DNA from: CAYQQJ01 sp964515945 | Lineage (GTDB): Bacteria; Pseudomonadota; Gammaproteobacteria; Pseudomonadales; Cellvibrionaceae | Length of the DNA stretch: 41,397 nucleotides | Reading direction: 5' to 3' | Assembly: GCA_964515945.1 (NCBI GenBank) | Contig: CAZEWY010000005.1 | Location: 1 to 41,397 of the forward strand | Part shown: piece after piece, positions 1 to 7,462 of the stretch | How positions within the stretch are numbered: the first letter of the stretch is position 1 | Layout: every line of letters starts with the position of its first letter | Position numbers and translations under genes: made by a program | Notes under the pieces: model-generated | The model's database searches: none | What the model was told of the DNA's origin: nothing | Seen by the model: only the letters and a program-made list of their open reading frames with translations

Positions 1-183
1 TAAGCGACTGATAACGCCGCTGGGCGGAAAAATGGCCCCAGCCCTTCGGGTTGTGGCTAAAAAGCCGCCACTCGTCGTTGCTCGTCGCTCATGTGGAGTG
101 ACCAAACCACGCTCCTCGCGCCTAGATTGGCGGCTTTTTAGTCACAACAGCGACAACCGAATTAGTATGAACAGGCCCTAGTA
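1..183. repeat. Non-coding repeat-like DNA downstream of secB, with a long-armed inverted repeat
   Basis: I recognise no gene here. Two perfect 14-bp arms, CTAAAAAGCCGCCA (57-70) and TGGCGGCTTTTTAG (128-141), flank a 57-nt spacer. Each arm ends in a run of A or T, so the fold could end transcription from either side. On the minus strand the segment next to the secB stop (about 160-175) reads TAGGGCCTGTT, four bases, ACTAATT. The same motif recurs just after the envC stop at 4483-4504. This points to a dispersed repeat or a fragment of a non-autonomous mobile element that continues beyond the left edge. No transposase or full terminal repeats are visible. Confidence 0.5.
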
Positions 184-705
184 TTATTCCGCGCTCGCGG
201 GAGCCTCGGCGCCACTGGCTTCGGCGCTGGCGCGGGCTTCACGCACGGCCTGTGCAAAAAGTGCATCGAAATTGATGGGCGGCAGGTTGAGCGCCGGAAA
301 GCCACCCTTGACCACCGCGCTATCGATAGCCTCGCGGGCATAGGGGAACAGAATCTGGGCGCACATGGTGTTGAATACGTGCGCCAACTGCGGACCCTCA
401 AGACCCTCGATGTGGAACAGGCCCGCCTGCTGGACTTCCACCAGAAACGCCGTTTTTTCTTCAATGGTGGCGTTAACGGTCAGTTTCAGCACCACTTCGA
501 AACTCTGGTCATTCAGCTTGTTGACGGAGGTATTGAGGTCCTGCTCGATCTTTGGCTGCCACTGCTTCTGCAGGCTCAGCAAGCCCGTCGGCGATTCAAA
601 GGACAGGTCCTTGAGGTAAACGCGCTGCAACGCAAACTGCGCACCCTTTGGTGCTTGATCGGTTGGTGCGGTTGCAGCATCTTGTGGGTTATTGTCTTCG
701 GCCAT
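184..705 (-). CDS. secB: Protein-export chaperone SecB
   Basis: SecB is the cytosolic homotetrameric chaperone that keeps precursor proteins unfolded and delivers them to SecA for Sec export. The 173-residue product is full length for the family. After an acidic, Ala-rich N-terminus, the core begins near residue 24 with FALQRVYLKDLSFE, the typical SecB start. The conserved ARE-containing segment (FPYAREAID) and hydrophobic LPPINFDALF stretch are at the C-terminal end, followed by an Ala/Glu-rich tail. It is the last gene of a minus-strand run yibN-like, grxC, secB, the same order as E. coli. In E. coli gpsA follows; here repeat-like DNA follows instead up to the window edge. Confidence 0.96.
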   Translation of the reverse strand: MAEDNNPQDAATAPTDQAPKGAQFALQRVYLKDLSFESPTGLLSLQKQWQPKIEQDLNTSVNKLNDQSFEVVLKLTVNATIEEKTAFLVEVQQAGLFHIEGLEGPQLAHVFNTMCAQILFPYAREAIDSAVVKGGFPALNLPPINFDALFAQAVREARASAEASGAEAPASAE

Positions 706-780
706 GGTAATTGCCCCGTTATATTAAAGTTGTCATGTTGTCGTTACGGCCACCCGCGTTGTGGGCGACGTCTGAAAATG

Positions 781-1047
781 TCAGTTGCCGCTGACCAGGG
801 CATCCAGCTTCCCGGTCTGATTCATGCGCCACAGATCATCGAATCCGCCCACATGGGTTTCGCCCACCCATATCTGCGGCACGGTGCGGCGTCCACTGCG
901 CTGCATCATTACCTGACGCAACTCCGGATCCCGATCGACCCGCACTTCCTCAAAAGCCAGACCTTTGGAATTGAGCAGATCCTTGGCTCTTACGCAGTAA
1001 GGACAAAACTGGGTACTGTACACGGTAATAGGCTGAACACCACTCAC
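781..1047 (-). CDS. grxC: Glutaredoxin 3 (GrxC)
   Basis: This is a small cytosolic dithiol glutaredoxin that reduces disulfides and glutathione mixed disulfides using glutathione. The product has 88 residues, normal for GrxC. The active site is C15-P-Y-C18, after the first beta strand (ITVYSTQF). The cis-proline loop TVPQIWVG and the glutathione-binding GG(F)DD segment are both present. It lies between the rhodanese-like gene and secB on the same strand, an arrangement conserved in gammaproteobacteria and probably one transcription unit. No unusual features. Confidence 0.95.
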   Translation of the reverse strand: MSGVQPITVYSTQFCPYCVRAKDLLNSKGLAFEEVRVDRDPELRQVMMQRSGRRTVPQIWVGETHVGGFDDLWRMNQTGKLDALVSGN

Positions 1048-1095
1048 GAAAAACTCCTTGCCGACTGGCCGATTGCTTAACTTCTGGCCTTAACT

Positions 1096-1506
1096 TCAGG
1101 CTTTGACCACCGGCAGGTTTTGCCCGTTCCATTCCGCCATGCCCCCCTGGAGACGGCATACGGTATAGCCTTTTTCGCGTAGGGTGCGGCCCACGGCGCC
1201 GGTATGCTGGCCCATCTTGTCCGCCAATACCAGGGTCTTGTCGCGATATTTTTCCAACTCGTCGATACGGCTTTCCACCTTGGCGTGGGGCATATTGATC
1301 GCGCCGACTATGTGGCCGGCCTTGAATTCCGCGGCTTCGCGGAGATCCAGCAAGACCGCCTGATCCGAGTTGAGCAGGCGTGTGACCTCGCTGTAACTCA
1401 GGGTCTGCCCACCGCGGCGCCCCTCGTTCCAGAAAAACACACCCGCCAGGACGGCCAGCAGGCCCAGCAGCATCCACTGTTCGGAAATAAACGCAAACCA
1501 ATTCAC
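1096..1506 (-). CDS. Membrane-anchored rhodanese-like protein, YibN type, lacking the active-site cysteine
   Basis: The product has 136 residues. One N-terminal membrane segment (about residues 10-27, MLLGLLAVLAGVFFW) is followed by a rhodanese fold with the signature strands AVLLDLREAAEFKAGHI and GYTVCRLQGGMAEW. The active-site loop that normally carries Cys (CxxGxR) reads LADKMGQHTG, so no catalytic thiol is present. From memory, E. coli YibN is also altered at this loop. The GTG at 1506 is the preferred start: an AGGA-containing segment lies about 9-12 bases upstream, and the reading frame before it looks non-coding. It heads the yibN-grxC-secB group and is divergent from gpmI. The function of the family is not established; sulfurtransferase activity seems unlikely. 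Confidence 0.85.
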   Translation of the reverse strand: MNWFAFISEQWMLLGLLAVLAGVFFWNEGRRGGQTLSYSEVTRLLNSDQAVLLDLREAAEFKAGHIVGAINMPHAKVESRIDELEKYRDKTLVLADKMGQHTGAVGRTLREKGYTVCRLQGGMAEWNGQNLPVVKA

Positions 1507-1710
1507 AGAGTCTCTATCCTTGCTCGCAGTGCGGCAGTTTAAAAACGCGCGAGTATACACCAATCAATGATCCTTTACCGCCAGGACCGTCCCCTACCGC
1601 ATCTAATGTCGTGGTACCTGGGTCACTAAATCAGTAAAATGCCTGCAGCCGTGGTTGCAGGCATTCGCTGTAACGCATTATTCATTGAATCCATCGACGC
1701 AAGGTTGATT

Positions 1711-3258
1711 ATGACTCACGCGAAAAAACCCCTCGTTCTTCTGATTCTGGACGGTTTCGGCTATTCCGAAACTACCCAGCACAACGCCATAGATTCCGCC
1801 AACACCCCGGTTTGGGACAGAATCTGGCAGTCGGCGCCGCGCACGCTGATCGGCACATCCGGTCTGGCGGTCGGTTTGCCCGAGGGGCAAATGGGCAATT
1901 CAGAAGTCGGACACATGACTCTGGGTTCCGGGCGCGTCGTCTATCAAAGCTTTACGCGGGTCAACAAAGCCATCGAAGACGGAGATTTTTTCACCAATGA
2001 GGTGTACGCCAGCGCCATTGACAAAGCCGTGCAGGCGGGCAAAGCCGTGCATATTCTGGGCTTGCTGTCGGAAGGGGGCGTGCACGCGCACCAGGACCAT
2101 ATCTTCGCCATGATGAAAATGGCGGCCCAGCGCGGCGCCGAAAAGATTTATCTGCACGCCATACTGGATGGCCGCGACACGCCACCGCGCAGCGCCAAGG
2201 ACTCCCTGGCCAAGGCTGACAATATTTTTGCCGAACTGGGCGTGGGCAAAACGGCGTCCATCTGCGGACGCTATTTTGCGATGGACCGCGACAAGCGCTG
2301 GGACCGTTTGCAGGCCGCCTACGATCTGATTGTCGATGGCAAATCCGAAACCACGGCACGCAACAGCCAGGAAGCCCTGGAAGCCGCTTACGCCAGGGAT
2401 GAAAACGATGAGTTCGTGCGCGCCACTGCCCTTTGTGCGGACGGCGAAGCGCCTGTTGTCCTGGAGGATGGCGACAGCGTCATCTTCATGAATTTCCGCC
2501 CCGACCGCGCCCGCCAGTTGACACGTGCCTTTGTCGACGACGACTTTGACGGCTTCCAGCGCACGCGCAGGCCAAAGCTTGCGGATTTCGTGATGACCGT
2601 GGAATACGCCGCCGATATCGACACCAGTTGCGCCTTTCCGCCGGTGGAAATGGTAAATTCCTTTGGCGATGTCCTGGCCCAGCACAAGAAGACCCAGCTG
2701 CGCATTGCCGAAACCGAAAAATATGCCCACGTCACCTTCTTCTTCAGCGGTGGGCAGGAGACACTTTATGACGGTGAAGAGCGGATTCTGGTGCCGTCGC
2801 CACAAGTGGCAACCTACGATCTGAAGCCCGAGATGAGCGCGCCGGAAGTCACGGACAAATTGGTGGAAGCCATTGAAGGAGGCCAGTTCGATGCGATTAT
2901 CTGCAACTACGCCAACTGCGACATGGTCGGCCATAGCGGTATTTTTTCGGCCGCGGTAAAAGCCGTGGAAGCGGTGGATGCCTGCCTCGGCCGCGTTTTT
3001 GCCGCCCTGGAGAAGGTGGGCGGCCAGGCGCTGGTTACCGCCGACCACGGCAATGCCGAGCAGATGTTCGACGATGCCGTGGACCAGCCCCATACCCAAC
3101 ATACCACCCTGCCGGTACCCCTGGTCTACGTGGGCGAAAAGCATGTTTCCCTGGCCGACGGGGGCAGTCTCGCCGACGTGGCGCCCACCATGCTGGCGCT
3201 GCTGAATATAGAACAGCCCAAGGAAATGACCGGTCGCAATCTCGCCGACTGGTCCTGA
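1711..3258 (+). CDS. gpmI: 2,3-bisphosphoglycerate-independent phosphoglycerate mutase
   Basis: GpmI interconverts 3- and 2-phosphoglycerate in glycolysis and gluconeogenesis using two manganese ions. The product has 515 residues, the usual length. The alkaline-phosphatase-like metal site is visible: D14 in LILDGFG, the phosphorylated S64 in GNSEVGH, the C-terminal DMVGHSG segment and TADHGNAEQM. The substrate segment ILDGRDTPPRSA is intact. The ATG at 1711 is chosen over an upstream start in the same frame (1639) because AAGG precedes it at good spacing and the family begins at this point (KKPLVLLILDG). It is followed by envC and ctpA on the same strand, as in Pseudomonas. Confidence 0.97.
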   Translation: MTHAKKPLVLLILDGFGYSETTQHNAIDSANTPVWDRIWQSAPRTLIGTSGLAVGLPEGQMGNSEVGHMTLGSGRVVYQSFTRVNKAIEDGDFFTNEVYASAIDKAVQAGKAVHILGLLSEGGVHAHQDHIFAMMKMAAQRGAEKIYLHAILDGRDTPPRSAKDSLAKADNIFAELGVGKTASICGRYFAMDRDKRWDRLQAAYDLIVDGKSETTARNSQEALEAAYARDENDEFVRATALCADGEAPVVLEDGDSVIFMNFRPDRARQLTRAFVDDDFDGFQRTRRPKLADFVMTVEYAADIDTSCAFPPVEMVNSFGDVLAQHKKTQLRIAETEKYAHVTFFFSGGQETLYDGEERILVPSPQVATYDLKPEMSAPEVTDKLVEAIEGGQFDAIICNYANCDMVGHSGIFSAAVKAVEAVDACLGRVFAALEKVGGQALVTADHGNAEQMFDDAVDQPHTQHTTLPVPLVYVGEKHVSLADGGSLADVAPTMLALLNIEQPKEMTGRNLADWS

Positions 3259-3297
3259 AGTGTTTATGTGTGAGGCAGTTAAGCAGGTACTGAACGA

Positions 3298-4485
3298 GTG
3301 AGATCCTTTCCGGCGTCCGGCAGCAGATCCCGAATCGGCAGTCGCCTTGTGCGACTGCTGTTCAGCCTGTTGTTGCTGTTTGCCTTGCCCGCCAAAACCC
3401 AGACGCCCCAGAGCGAGGCCGAGCAACGCCAAAAGCTGGAGGCGCTCAAGCAGTCCATCGAATCCCTCCAGGAGGAGCTGCGCAGCGTCAAGAGCAATCG
3501 CACGGAACTGCTCAACGCGCTGGAGGAATCGGAAAAATCCATCGGCGAACTCAGTGCCAAGGCGCGGGAATTGAAAAAGCAGTTGGAAAAACAGGAGAGC
3601 GACCTCAACCAGCTGCACCAGCGCAAAGACCAATTGGAAGACGACAAAACCACCCAGCAGGATCACGTCGGCGATCATATCAATGCCGTTTACCGGTTGG
3701 GGCAACAGAGCCGTCTCAAACTGCTGCTGAATCAGCAGGACCCCAGCCTGGTCGCGCGCAACCTGAAGTATTTCGACTATCTGACCCGCGCCCGCACGGA
3801 AAAAATTAGCGGCTATATTGCCCTTCTCAACGAGCTGGAGCAGGTCGAACAGCGGATAGTCGAACAGAACGCGCGGCTGCGCCACAGTGAGGAGCAGTTG
3901 CGCGAGCGCCACCGGCAACTTTCCGAGCAGCAGGCCAGGCGCAAGGGCACACTGGACAAGCTCGAATCGATTATCGCCAGCAAGGACGAACGACTGCGGC
4001 AGTTGCAGACGGATCAACAGCGTCTCGAACAGGTCTTGCAGCAGGTGACCGAGATCTTCAACATCCCGTCGCCCGCCGACACTGCCGCCTTTGCGGAACT
4101 CAAGGGCCAACTGCCCTGGCCGACCAAGGGGCGGATTGCCAAGCGTTTTGGTTCCGACCGCGTGGCCGGCAAGATGCGCTGGCAGGGTCTGGTGATTGAG
4201 GCCGAAGCCGGCACGCCGGTGATCGCCATCCATCACGGCCGCGTCGTCTTCTCGGACTATTTACGCGGCCACGGCCTCTTGTTGATCATCGACCACGGCA
4301 CCGGCTACATGAGCCTCTATGGCCGCAATCGGGCGCTTTACAAGGAAATCGGGGAATGGGTGAACGCCGGCGATGTCATAGCCACAGTCGGCAACAGTGG
4401 CGGCCAGAAACACGCCGGCCTTTATTTCGAGCTGCGCCACCAGGGAGAGCCGACCGACCCCCTGTCCTGGATAAAAACGACTTAG
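3298..4485 (+). CDS. envC: EnvC-type murein hydrolase activator with degenerate LytM domain
   Basis: EnvC is a periplasmic divisome factor that activates the amidases AmiA and AmiB at the septum under FtsEX control. The 395-residue product has an N-terminal signal peptide (about residues 16-35, VRLLFSLLLLFALPA). A long coiled coil rich in Glu, Gln and Lys runs from about 38 to 255, and a C-terminal LytM/M23 domain from about 285 to 392. The LytM domain lacks the zinc-binding His residues: the usual HxH strand reads GLYFELRHQG. That matches EnvC activators, not true peptidases. The start is GTG at 3298; no strong ribosome site is visible, so it is tentative. It lies 39 bases after gpmI and before ctpA. 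Confidence 0.92.
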   Translation: MRSFPASGSRSRIGSRLVRLLFSLLLLFALPAKTQTPQSEAEQRQKLEALKQSIESLQEELRSVKSNRTELLNALEESEKSIGELSAKARELKKQLEKQESDLNQLHQRKDQLEDDKTTQQDHVGDHINAVYRLGQQSRLKLLLNQQDPSLVARNLKYFDYLTRARTEKISGYIALLNELEQVEQRIVEQNARLRHSEEQLRERHRQLSEQQARRKGTLDKLESIIASKDERLRQLQTDQQRLEQVLQQVTEIFNIPSPADTAAFAELKGQLPWPTKGRIAKRFGSDRVAGKMRWQGLVIEAEAGTPVIAIHHGRVVFSDYLRGHGLLLIIDHGTGYMSLYGRNRALYKEIGEWVNAGDVIATVGNSGGQKHAGLYFELRHQGEPTDPLSWIKTT

Positions 4486-4600
4486 GGCCTGTTAACACTA
4501 ATTTAAATCTCCCGGTCGTGGCCCCTGGGTCCGGAGGGGTGCGACCGGTCATGACACATGCAAATCCCCGGGAGCCTGTTAAAATGGCCAGCAATTTTGC
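4483..4600. other. Structured, repeat-like spacer between envC and ctpA
   Basis: The spacer begins at the envC stop with TAGGGCCTGTT, four bases, ACTAATT, the motif also found after secB. It then holds nested inverted repeats. CCGGTCG (4512-4518) pairs with CGACCGG (4542-4548), with an inner CCCCT/AGGGG step. CTCCCGG (4509-4515) pairs with CCGGGAG (4568-4574). The two left arms overlap, so the folds exclude one another. A second GCCTGTTAA lies at about 4575-4583. No T-run follows either stem, so a simple intrinsic terminator is unlikely. Confidence 0.45.
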
Positions 4601-4647
4601 ACCGGCCGAGCTCTCGTGAGAGCCCCCATCAACCGCAGGAGTATTTC

Positions 4648-6009
4648 ATGGCCGCGAGCCTCTCCAGAATTCTATTGCTCAGTCTGTCTATCAGCCTGGC
4701 ACTGACCGTGCGCGCGCAGGAAGCGGCGCCCGAAACCGACGCGCACGGCGAGGACGTCCAGAGCGTACTGCCCCTGGAAGACCTGCGCATCTTCACCAAG
4801 ACCTATGAAAGCATCCGCAATGCCTACGTGAACGAGATCGACGACCAGACGCTGCTCGAATACGCCATTCGCGGCATGCTCGATGAGCTGGATCCTCATT
4901 CGTCCTTCCTCGACGCCTCCTCCTTCAAGGACCTGCAAGTCAACACAACCGGCGAATTCGGTGGCCTGGGCATTGAGGTCACCATGGATAACGGCTTTGT
5001 GCGCGTGGTTTCCCCCATCGACGGGACACCGGCGGAACGCGGCGGTATCGAAGCTGGCGACCTGATCATCAAACTCGACGACACGGCCGTCAAAGGCCTG
5101 AGCCTGGACGAGGCGGTGGAGCGGATGCGCGGTCCCAAGGGCAGCAAGATCACCTTGACCATTGTCCGCGAGGGCATGGACAAGCCCATTGAGATCCGGC
5201 TCACGCGCGACATCATCAAGGTTCACAGCGTGCGCTCTGAAATCATGCAGAAAGATTACGGCTATATTCGCATTGCTCAGTTTCAGGTCAATACCGGGCG
5301 GGACGTGGAAAAAGCGGTGCGTGCGCTCCAGAAAGAGAATCCCGACCTGAAAGGCCTCGTGCTGGACCTGCGCAATAATCCGGGCGGCGTGCTGCAGGCC
5401 TCCGTCGATGTCGCCGATGTGTTCCTGGATGGCGGGCTGGTGGTCTATACCGAAGGGCGACTGCCCAATTCCAATATGCGCTACGAAGCGCAGCCGGATG
5501 ATCTCACCAATGGCCTGCCCCTGGTTGTGCTCATCAATGATGGTTCCGCCTCCGCTTCAGAAATTGTGGCTGGCGCTCTCCAGGATCACCATCGCGCCGT
5601 GATCATGGGTATCCGCAGTTTCGGCAAGGGCTCGGTACAGACGGTGATTCCGGTCACCGAGGACAAGGCGGTCAAACTCACCACGGCCCTTTACTTCACC
5701 CCCAACGGCCGATCCATTCAGGCAGAGGGCATTGAACCGGATATCGAAGTGGAGCGTGTGCGTGTCACGGCGGTGAAGTCACATTCGGGCATGTCCGAGG
5801 CCAGCCTCAGCGGCCACCTGGCCAATGCATTGAGTGGCGGTGAAGACGGCGACCCACCGGCCGAGGACGATACTGATGATGAGGCGATCGAGGAACTGCA
5901 CAACAAGGACAGCCAACTCTACGAGGCGCTCAATCTTCTGCGTGGACTCAACATATTCCGGAAGGGTAGCGACATTGGGAACAGTGAAGCGGCTACGACC
6001 GGCGCATGA
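4648..6009 (+). CDS. ctpA: Periplasmic carboxyl-terminal processing protease, S41 family
   Basis: This is a periplasmic serine/lysine protease that cleaves near protein C-termini. In Pseudomonas, CtpA degrades cell-wall cross-link hydrolases. The product has 453 residues: a signal peptide (1-23, cut near VRAQ), a PDZ domain at about 95-180 with the carboxylate-binding segment GGLGIEV, and an S41 catalytic domain at about 200-400. The catalytic pair is S302 in GSASASEI and K327 in SFGKGSVQT. The C-terminal tail is acidic and low in complexity. The ATG at 4648 has an AGGA ribosome site 6-7 bases upstream and begins a clear signal peptide, so longer starts are rejected. It is the third gene of a gpmI-envC-ctpA order also found in Pseudomonas. 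Confidence 0.94.
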   Translation: MAASLSRILLLSLSISLALTVRAQEAAPETDAHGEDVQSVLPLEDLRIFTKTYESIRNAYVNEIDDQTLLEYAIRGMLDELDPHSSFLDASSFKDLQVNTTGEFGGLGIEVTMDNGFVRVVSPIDGTPAERGGIEAGDLIIKLDDTAVKGLSLDEAVERMRGPKGSKITLTIVREGMDKPIEIRLTRDIIKVHSVRSEIMQKDYGYIRIAQFQVNTGRDVEKAVRALQKENPDLKGLVLDLRNNPGGVLQASVDVADVFLDGGLVVYTEGRLPNSNMRYEAQPDDLTNGLPLVVLINDGSASASEIVAGALQDHHRAVIMGIRSFGKGSVQTVIPVTEDKAVKLTTALYFTPNGRSIQAEGIEPDIEVERVRVTAVKSHSGMSEASLSGHLANALSGGEDGDPPAEDDTDDEAIEELHNKDSQLYEALNLLRGLNIFRKGSDIGNSEAATTGA

Positions 6010-6371
6010 CAGGTCCGACATCGGGACAACAGCGATGTATTTGTATACTGACGCGCCAATTTTGTAGACTCAATCACATTTTTCTCCCAAAAACGCTGGG
6101 CAAGGTGGCGACGGGGTGATTATAATCCGCACAACTTTCCGGCCGCGTTGGAGCTCCCGAAAAGTCTTTTGACCCTCGTCAAAAAAGATTGAAACTCCGC
6201 AAATTTGGGCGGAAAATAGGTTTTTCTCGGTAATCAATTTACGCCGAGGACCAAGGGCTGACCCGGGTCACCGGGCCACGATACAACAAGGAATGAGGAG
6301 ACGATTTCCACTTGCGCTTCAAGTTTAAAAACATGAGGGAACATAACGTGATCAACCCTGAGGAATTTGCC
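6010..6371 (+). promoter_or_regulatory. 362-nt leader/intergenic region with a TATAAT box
   Basis: I find no convincing gene between ctpA and the small gene at 6372. The stretch is more AT-rich than its surroundings. A perfect TATAAT lies at 6121-6126, with a TG three to four bases before it but no good -35 box. If used, it leaves a leader of about 240 nt before the small gene. Purine-rich GAGG-type sequences occur at several points near 6290-6363. A leader-encoded regulatory RNA is possible but not demonstrated. Confidence 0.4.
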
Positions 6372-6590
6372 ATGAACAGAATTGGCGAGAAGTCCGAAGT
6401 CCCGGTACGGCAACAACGCTTTTTTGAAAAGAGCGGATACTGGTATTACAGCACCCGCGAAGGCGTGGACATCGGCCCCTTTGATAGCCTGCTGGAAGCC
6501 CAGCGAGGCGTCAGCGATTTCATCGACTTTATCGTGCACGCCGAGCCGGAAACCATAGCCTCCCTGGAGCGTTACGGACACGCGGCATAA
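6372..6590 (+). CDS. Small DUF6316-like protein
   Basis: This is a 72-residue soluble protein with no signal peptide or membrane segment. It contains VPVRQQRFFEKSGYWYY, then STREGVDIGPFDSLLEA, and a C-terminal helix with SDFIDFIV. I recognise this as the pattern of a small family of unknown function (DUF6316) from marine gammaproteobacteria. That assignment is from memory. The ATG at 6372 is preferred because TGAGGA lies about 7 bases upstream; in-frame starts at 6312 and 6333 would add a less conserved N-terminus. It is a single gene, closed by a strong terminator at 6651. Function unknown. The aromatic and glycine pattern GYWYY..REG..GPF resembles a small beta-sheet domain. Confidence 0.7.
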   Translation: MNRIGEKSEVPVRQQRFFEKSGYWYYSTREGVDIGPFDSLLEAQRGVSDFIDFIVHAEPETIASLERYGHAA

Positions 6591-6627
6591 GTCAGCTGGC
6601 AGAGCCGTTCAAGCATTCACCGAATTC

Positions 6628-6646
6628 CGGTGCTCGACGAGCACCG
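6628..6646 (+). other. Perfect hairpin with 8-bp stem before the terminator
   Basis: CGGTGCTC (6628-6635) pairs with GAGCACCG (6639-6646) around a GAC loop. It lies 38 bases after the small-gene stop and just before the terminator at 6651. The two stems in tandem may protect the 3' end of the transcript. Confidence 0.6.
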
Positions 6647-6650
6647 CCAA

Positions 6651-6675
6651 AGGCTCCCTGCGGGGAGCCTTTTTT
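6651..6675 (+). terminator. Rho-independent terminator for the DUF6316-like gene
   Basis: AGGCTCCC (6651-6658) and GGGAGCCT (6663-6670) form a perfect 8-bp stem with a TGCG loop, followed at once by a T run to 6675. It is oriented for the plus strand. It sits just beyond the hisF stop of the convergent operon, so it may also insulate that operon. On the minus strand the downstream T run is weak. Confidence 0.85.
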
Positions 6676-6680
6676 GTGCC

Positions 6681-7454
6681 TTAAAGGCGCACCTCGATAC
6701 CGTGCTCACGCATAAAAGCCTTGGCCTGGGGCACAGTAAACTGGCCAAAGTGAAAGATACTCGCGGCCAACACGGCGTCCGCCCCGCCCTTCACCACGCC
6801 ATCCACCAGATGCTGCAACTCTCCCACACCCCCCGATGCAATAACCGGCACTGAAACCGCATCGCTGACGGCACGGGTGACCCCGAGGTCGAAGCCATCC
6901 TTGGTGCCATCGCGGTCCATGCTGGTCAGAAGAATCTCTCCAGCACCATTCTCGACCATCCTTACTGCCCACTTCACGGCATCAATGCCCGTCGGCTTGC
7001 GTCCGCCGTGGGTGAAAATTTCCCATCGCGGCTTGTCTTCGGGACCCGAGACGCGCTTGGCGTCTATGGCGACGACAATGCACTGGGCACCGAACCGGTC
7101 GGCGGCCTCCTTGACGAAATCCGGGTTCTGCACGGCGGCTGAGTTGATACCCACCTTGTCCGCACCCGCATTGAGCATGGTGCGGATATCTTCGATACGG
7201 CGGATACCGCCGCCCACGGTAAGAGGAATAAAGACTTCGGCGGCAATTTTTTCGACTGTATGCACCGTGGTGTCCCGGCCTTCGTGGCTGGCGGTAATGT
7301 CCAGGAAAGTGATTTCGTCGGCACCCTGATCGTTGTATTTCTTGGCCACTTCAACCGGGTCGCCCGCGTCCCGGATATCGACGAATTGCACGCCCTTGAC
7401 CACGCGGCCACAATCAACGTCCAGACAGGGAATAATGCGTTTTGCCAGGGCCAT
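6681..7454 (-). CDS. hisF: Imidazole glycerol phosphate synthase, cyclase subunit HisF
   Basis: HisF is a TIM-barrel cyclase. It joins ammonia from HisH to PRFAR, giving imidazole glycerol phosphate and AICAR in histidine synthesis. The product has 257 residues, full length. The catalytic aspartates are in IIPCLDVDCGRVVKG (near residue 11) and VVAIDAKRV (near residue 130). Phosphate loops include TVGGGIR and ASGGVGE. It is the last gene of hisB-hisH-hisA-hisF on the minus strand, 8 bases after hisA. Confidence 0.98.
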   Translation of the reverse strand: MALAKRIIPCLDVDCGRVVKGVQFVDIRDAGDPVEVAKKYNDQGADEITFLDITASHEGRDTTVHTVEKIAAEVFIPLTVGGGIRRIEDIRTMLNAGADKVGINSAAVQNPDFVKEAADRFGAQCIVVAIDAKRVSGPEDKPRWEIFTHGGRKPTGIDAVKWAVRMVENGAGEILLTSMDRDGTKDGFDLGVTRAVSDAVSVPVIASGGVGELQHLVDGVVKGGADAVLAASIFHFGQFTVPQAKAFMREHGIEVRL

Positions 7455-7462
7455 GAGACCTC

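Noticed and set aside
1639..1710. Upstream in-frame start of gpmI
   Set aside because: It would add 24 residues with no family counterpart; the ATG at 1711 has a ribosome site and the canonical N-terminus.
1900..4236. A very long open frame on the minus strand opposite gpmI and envC
   Set aside because: It is antisense to two unmistakable genes and has repetitive Leu/Gly-rich composition with no domain pattern. It is a by-product of GC-rich codon use.
4130..4485. Active LytM (M23) endopeptidase
   Set aside because: The zinc-binding HxH is replaced (GLYFELR), as in EnvC activators, so hydrolase activity is not claimed.
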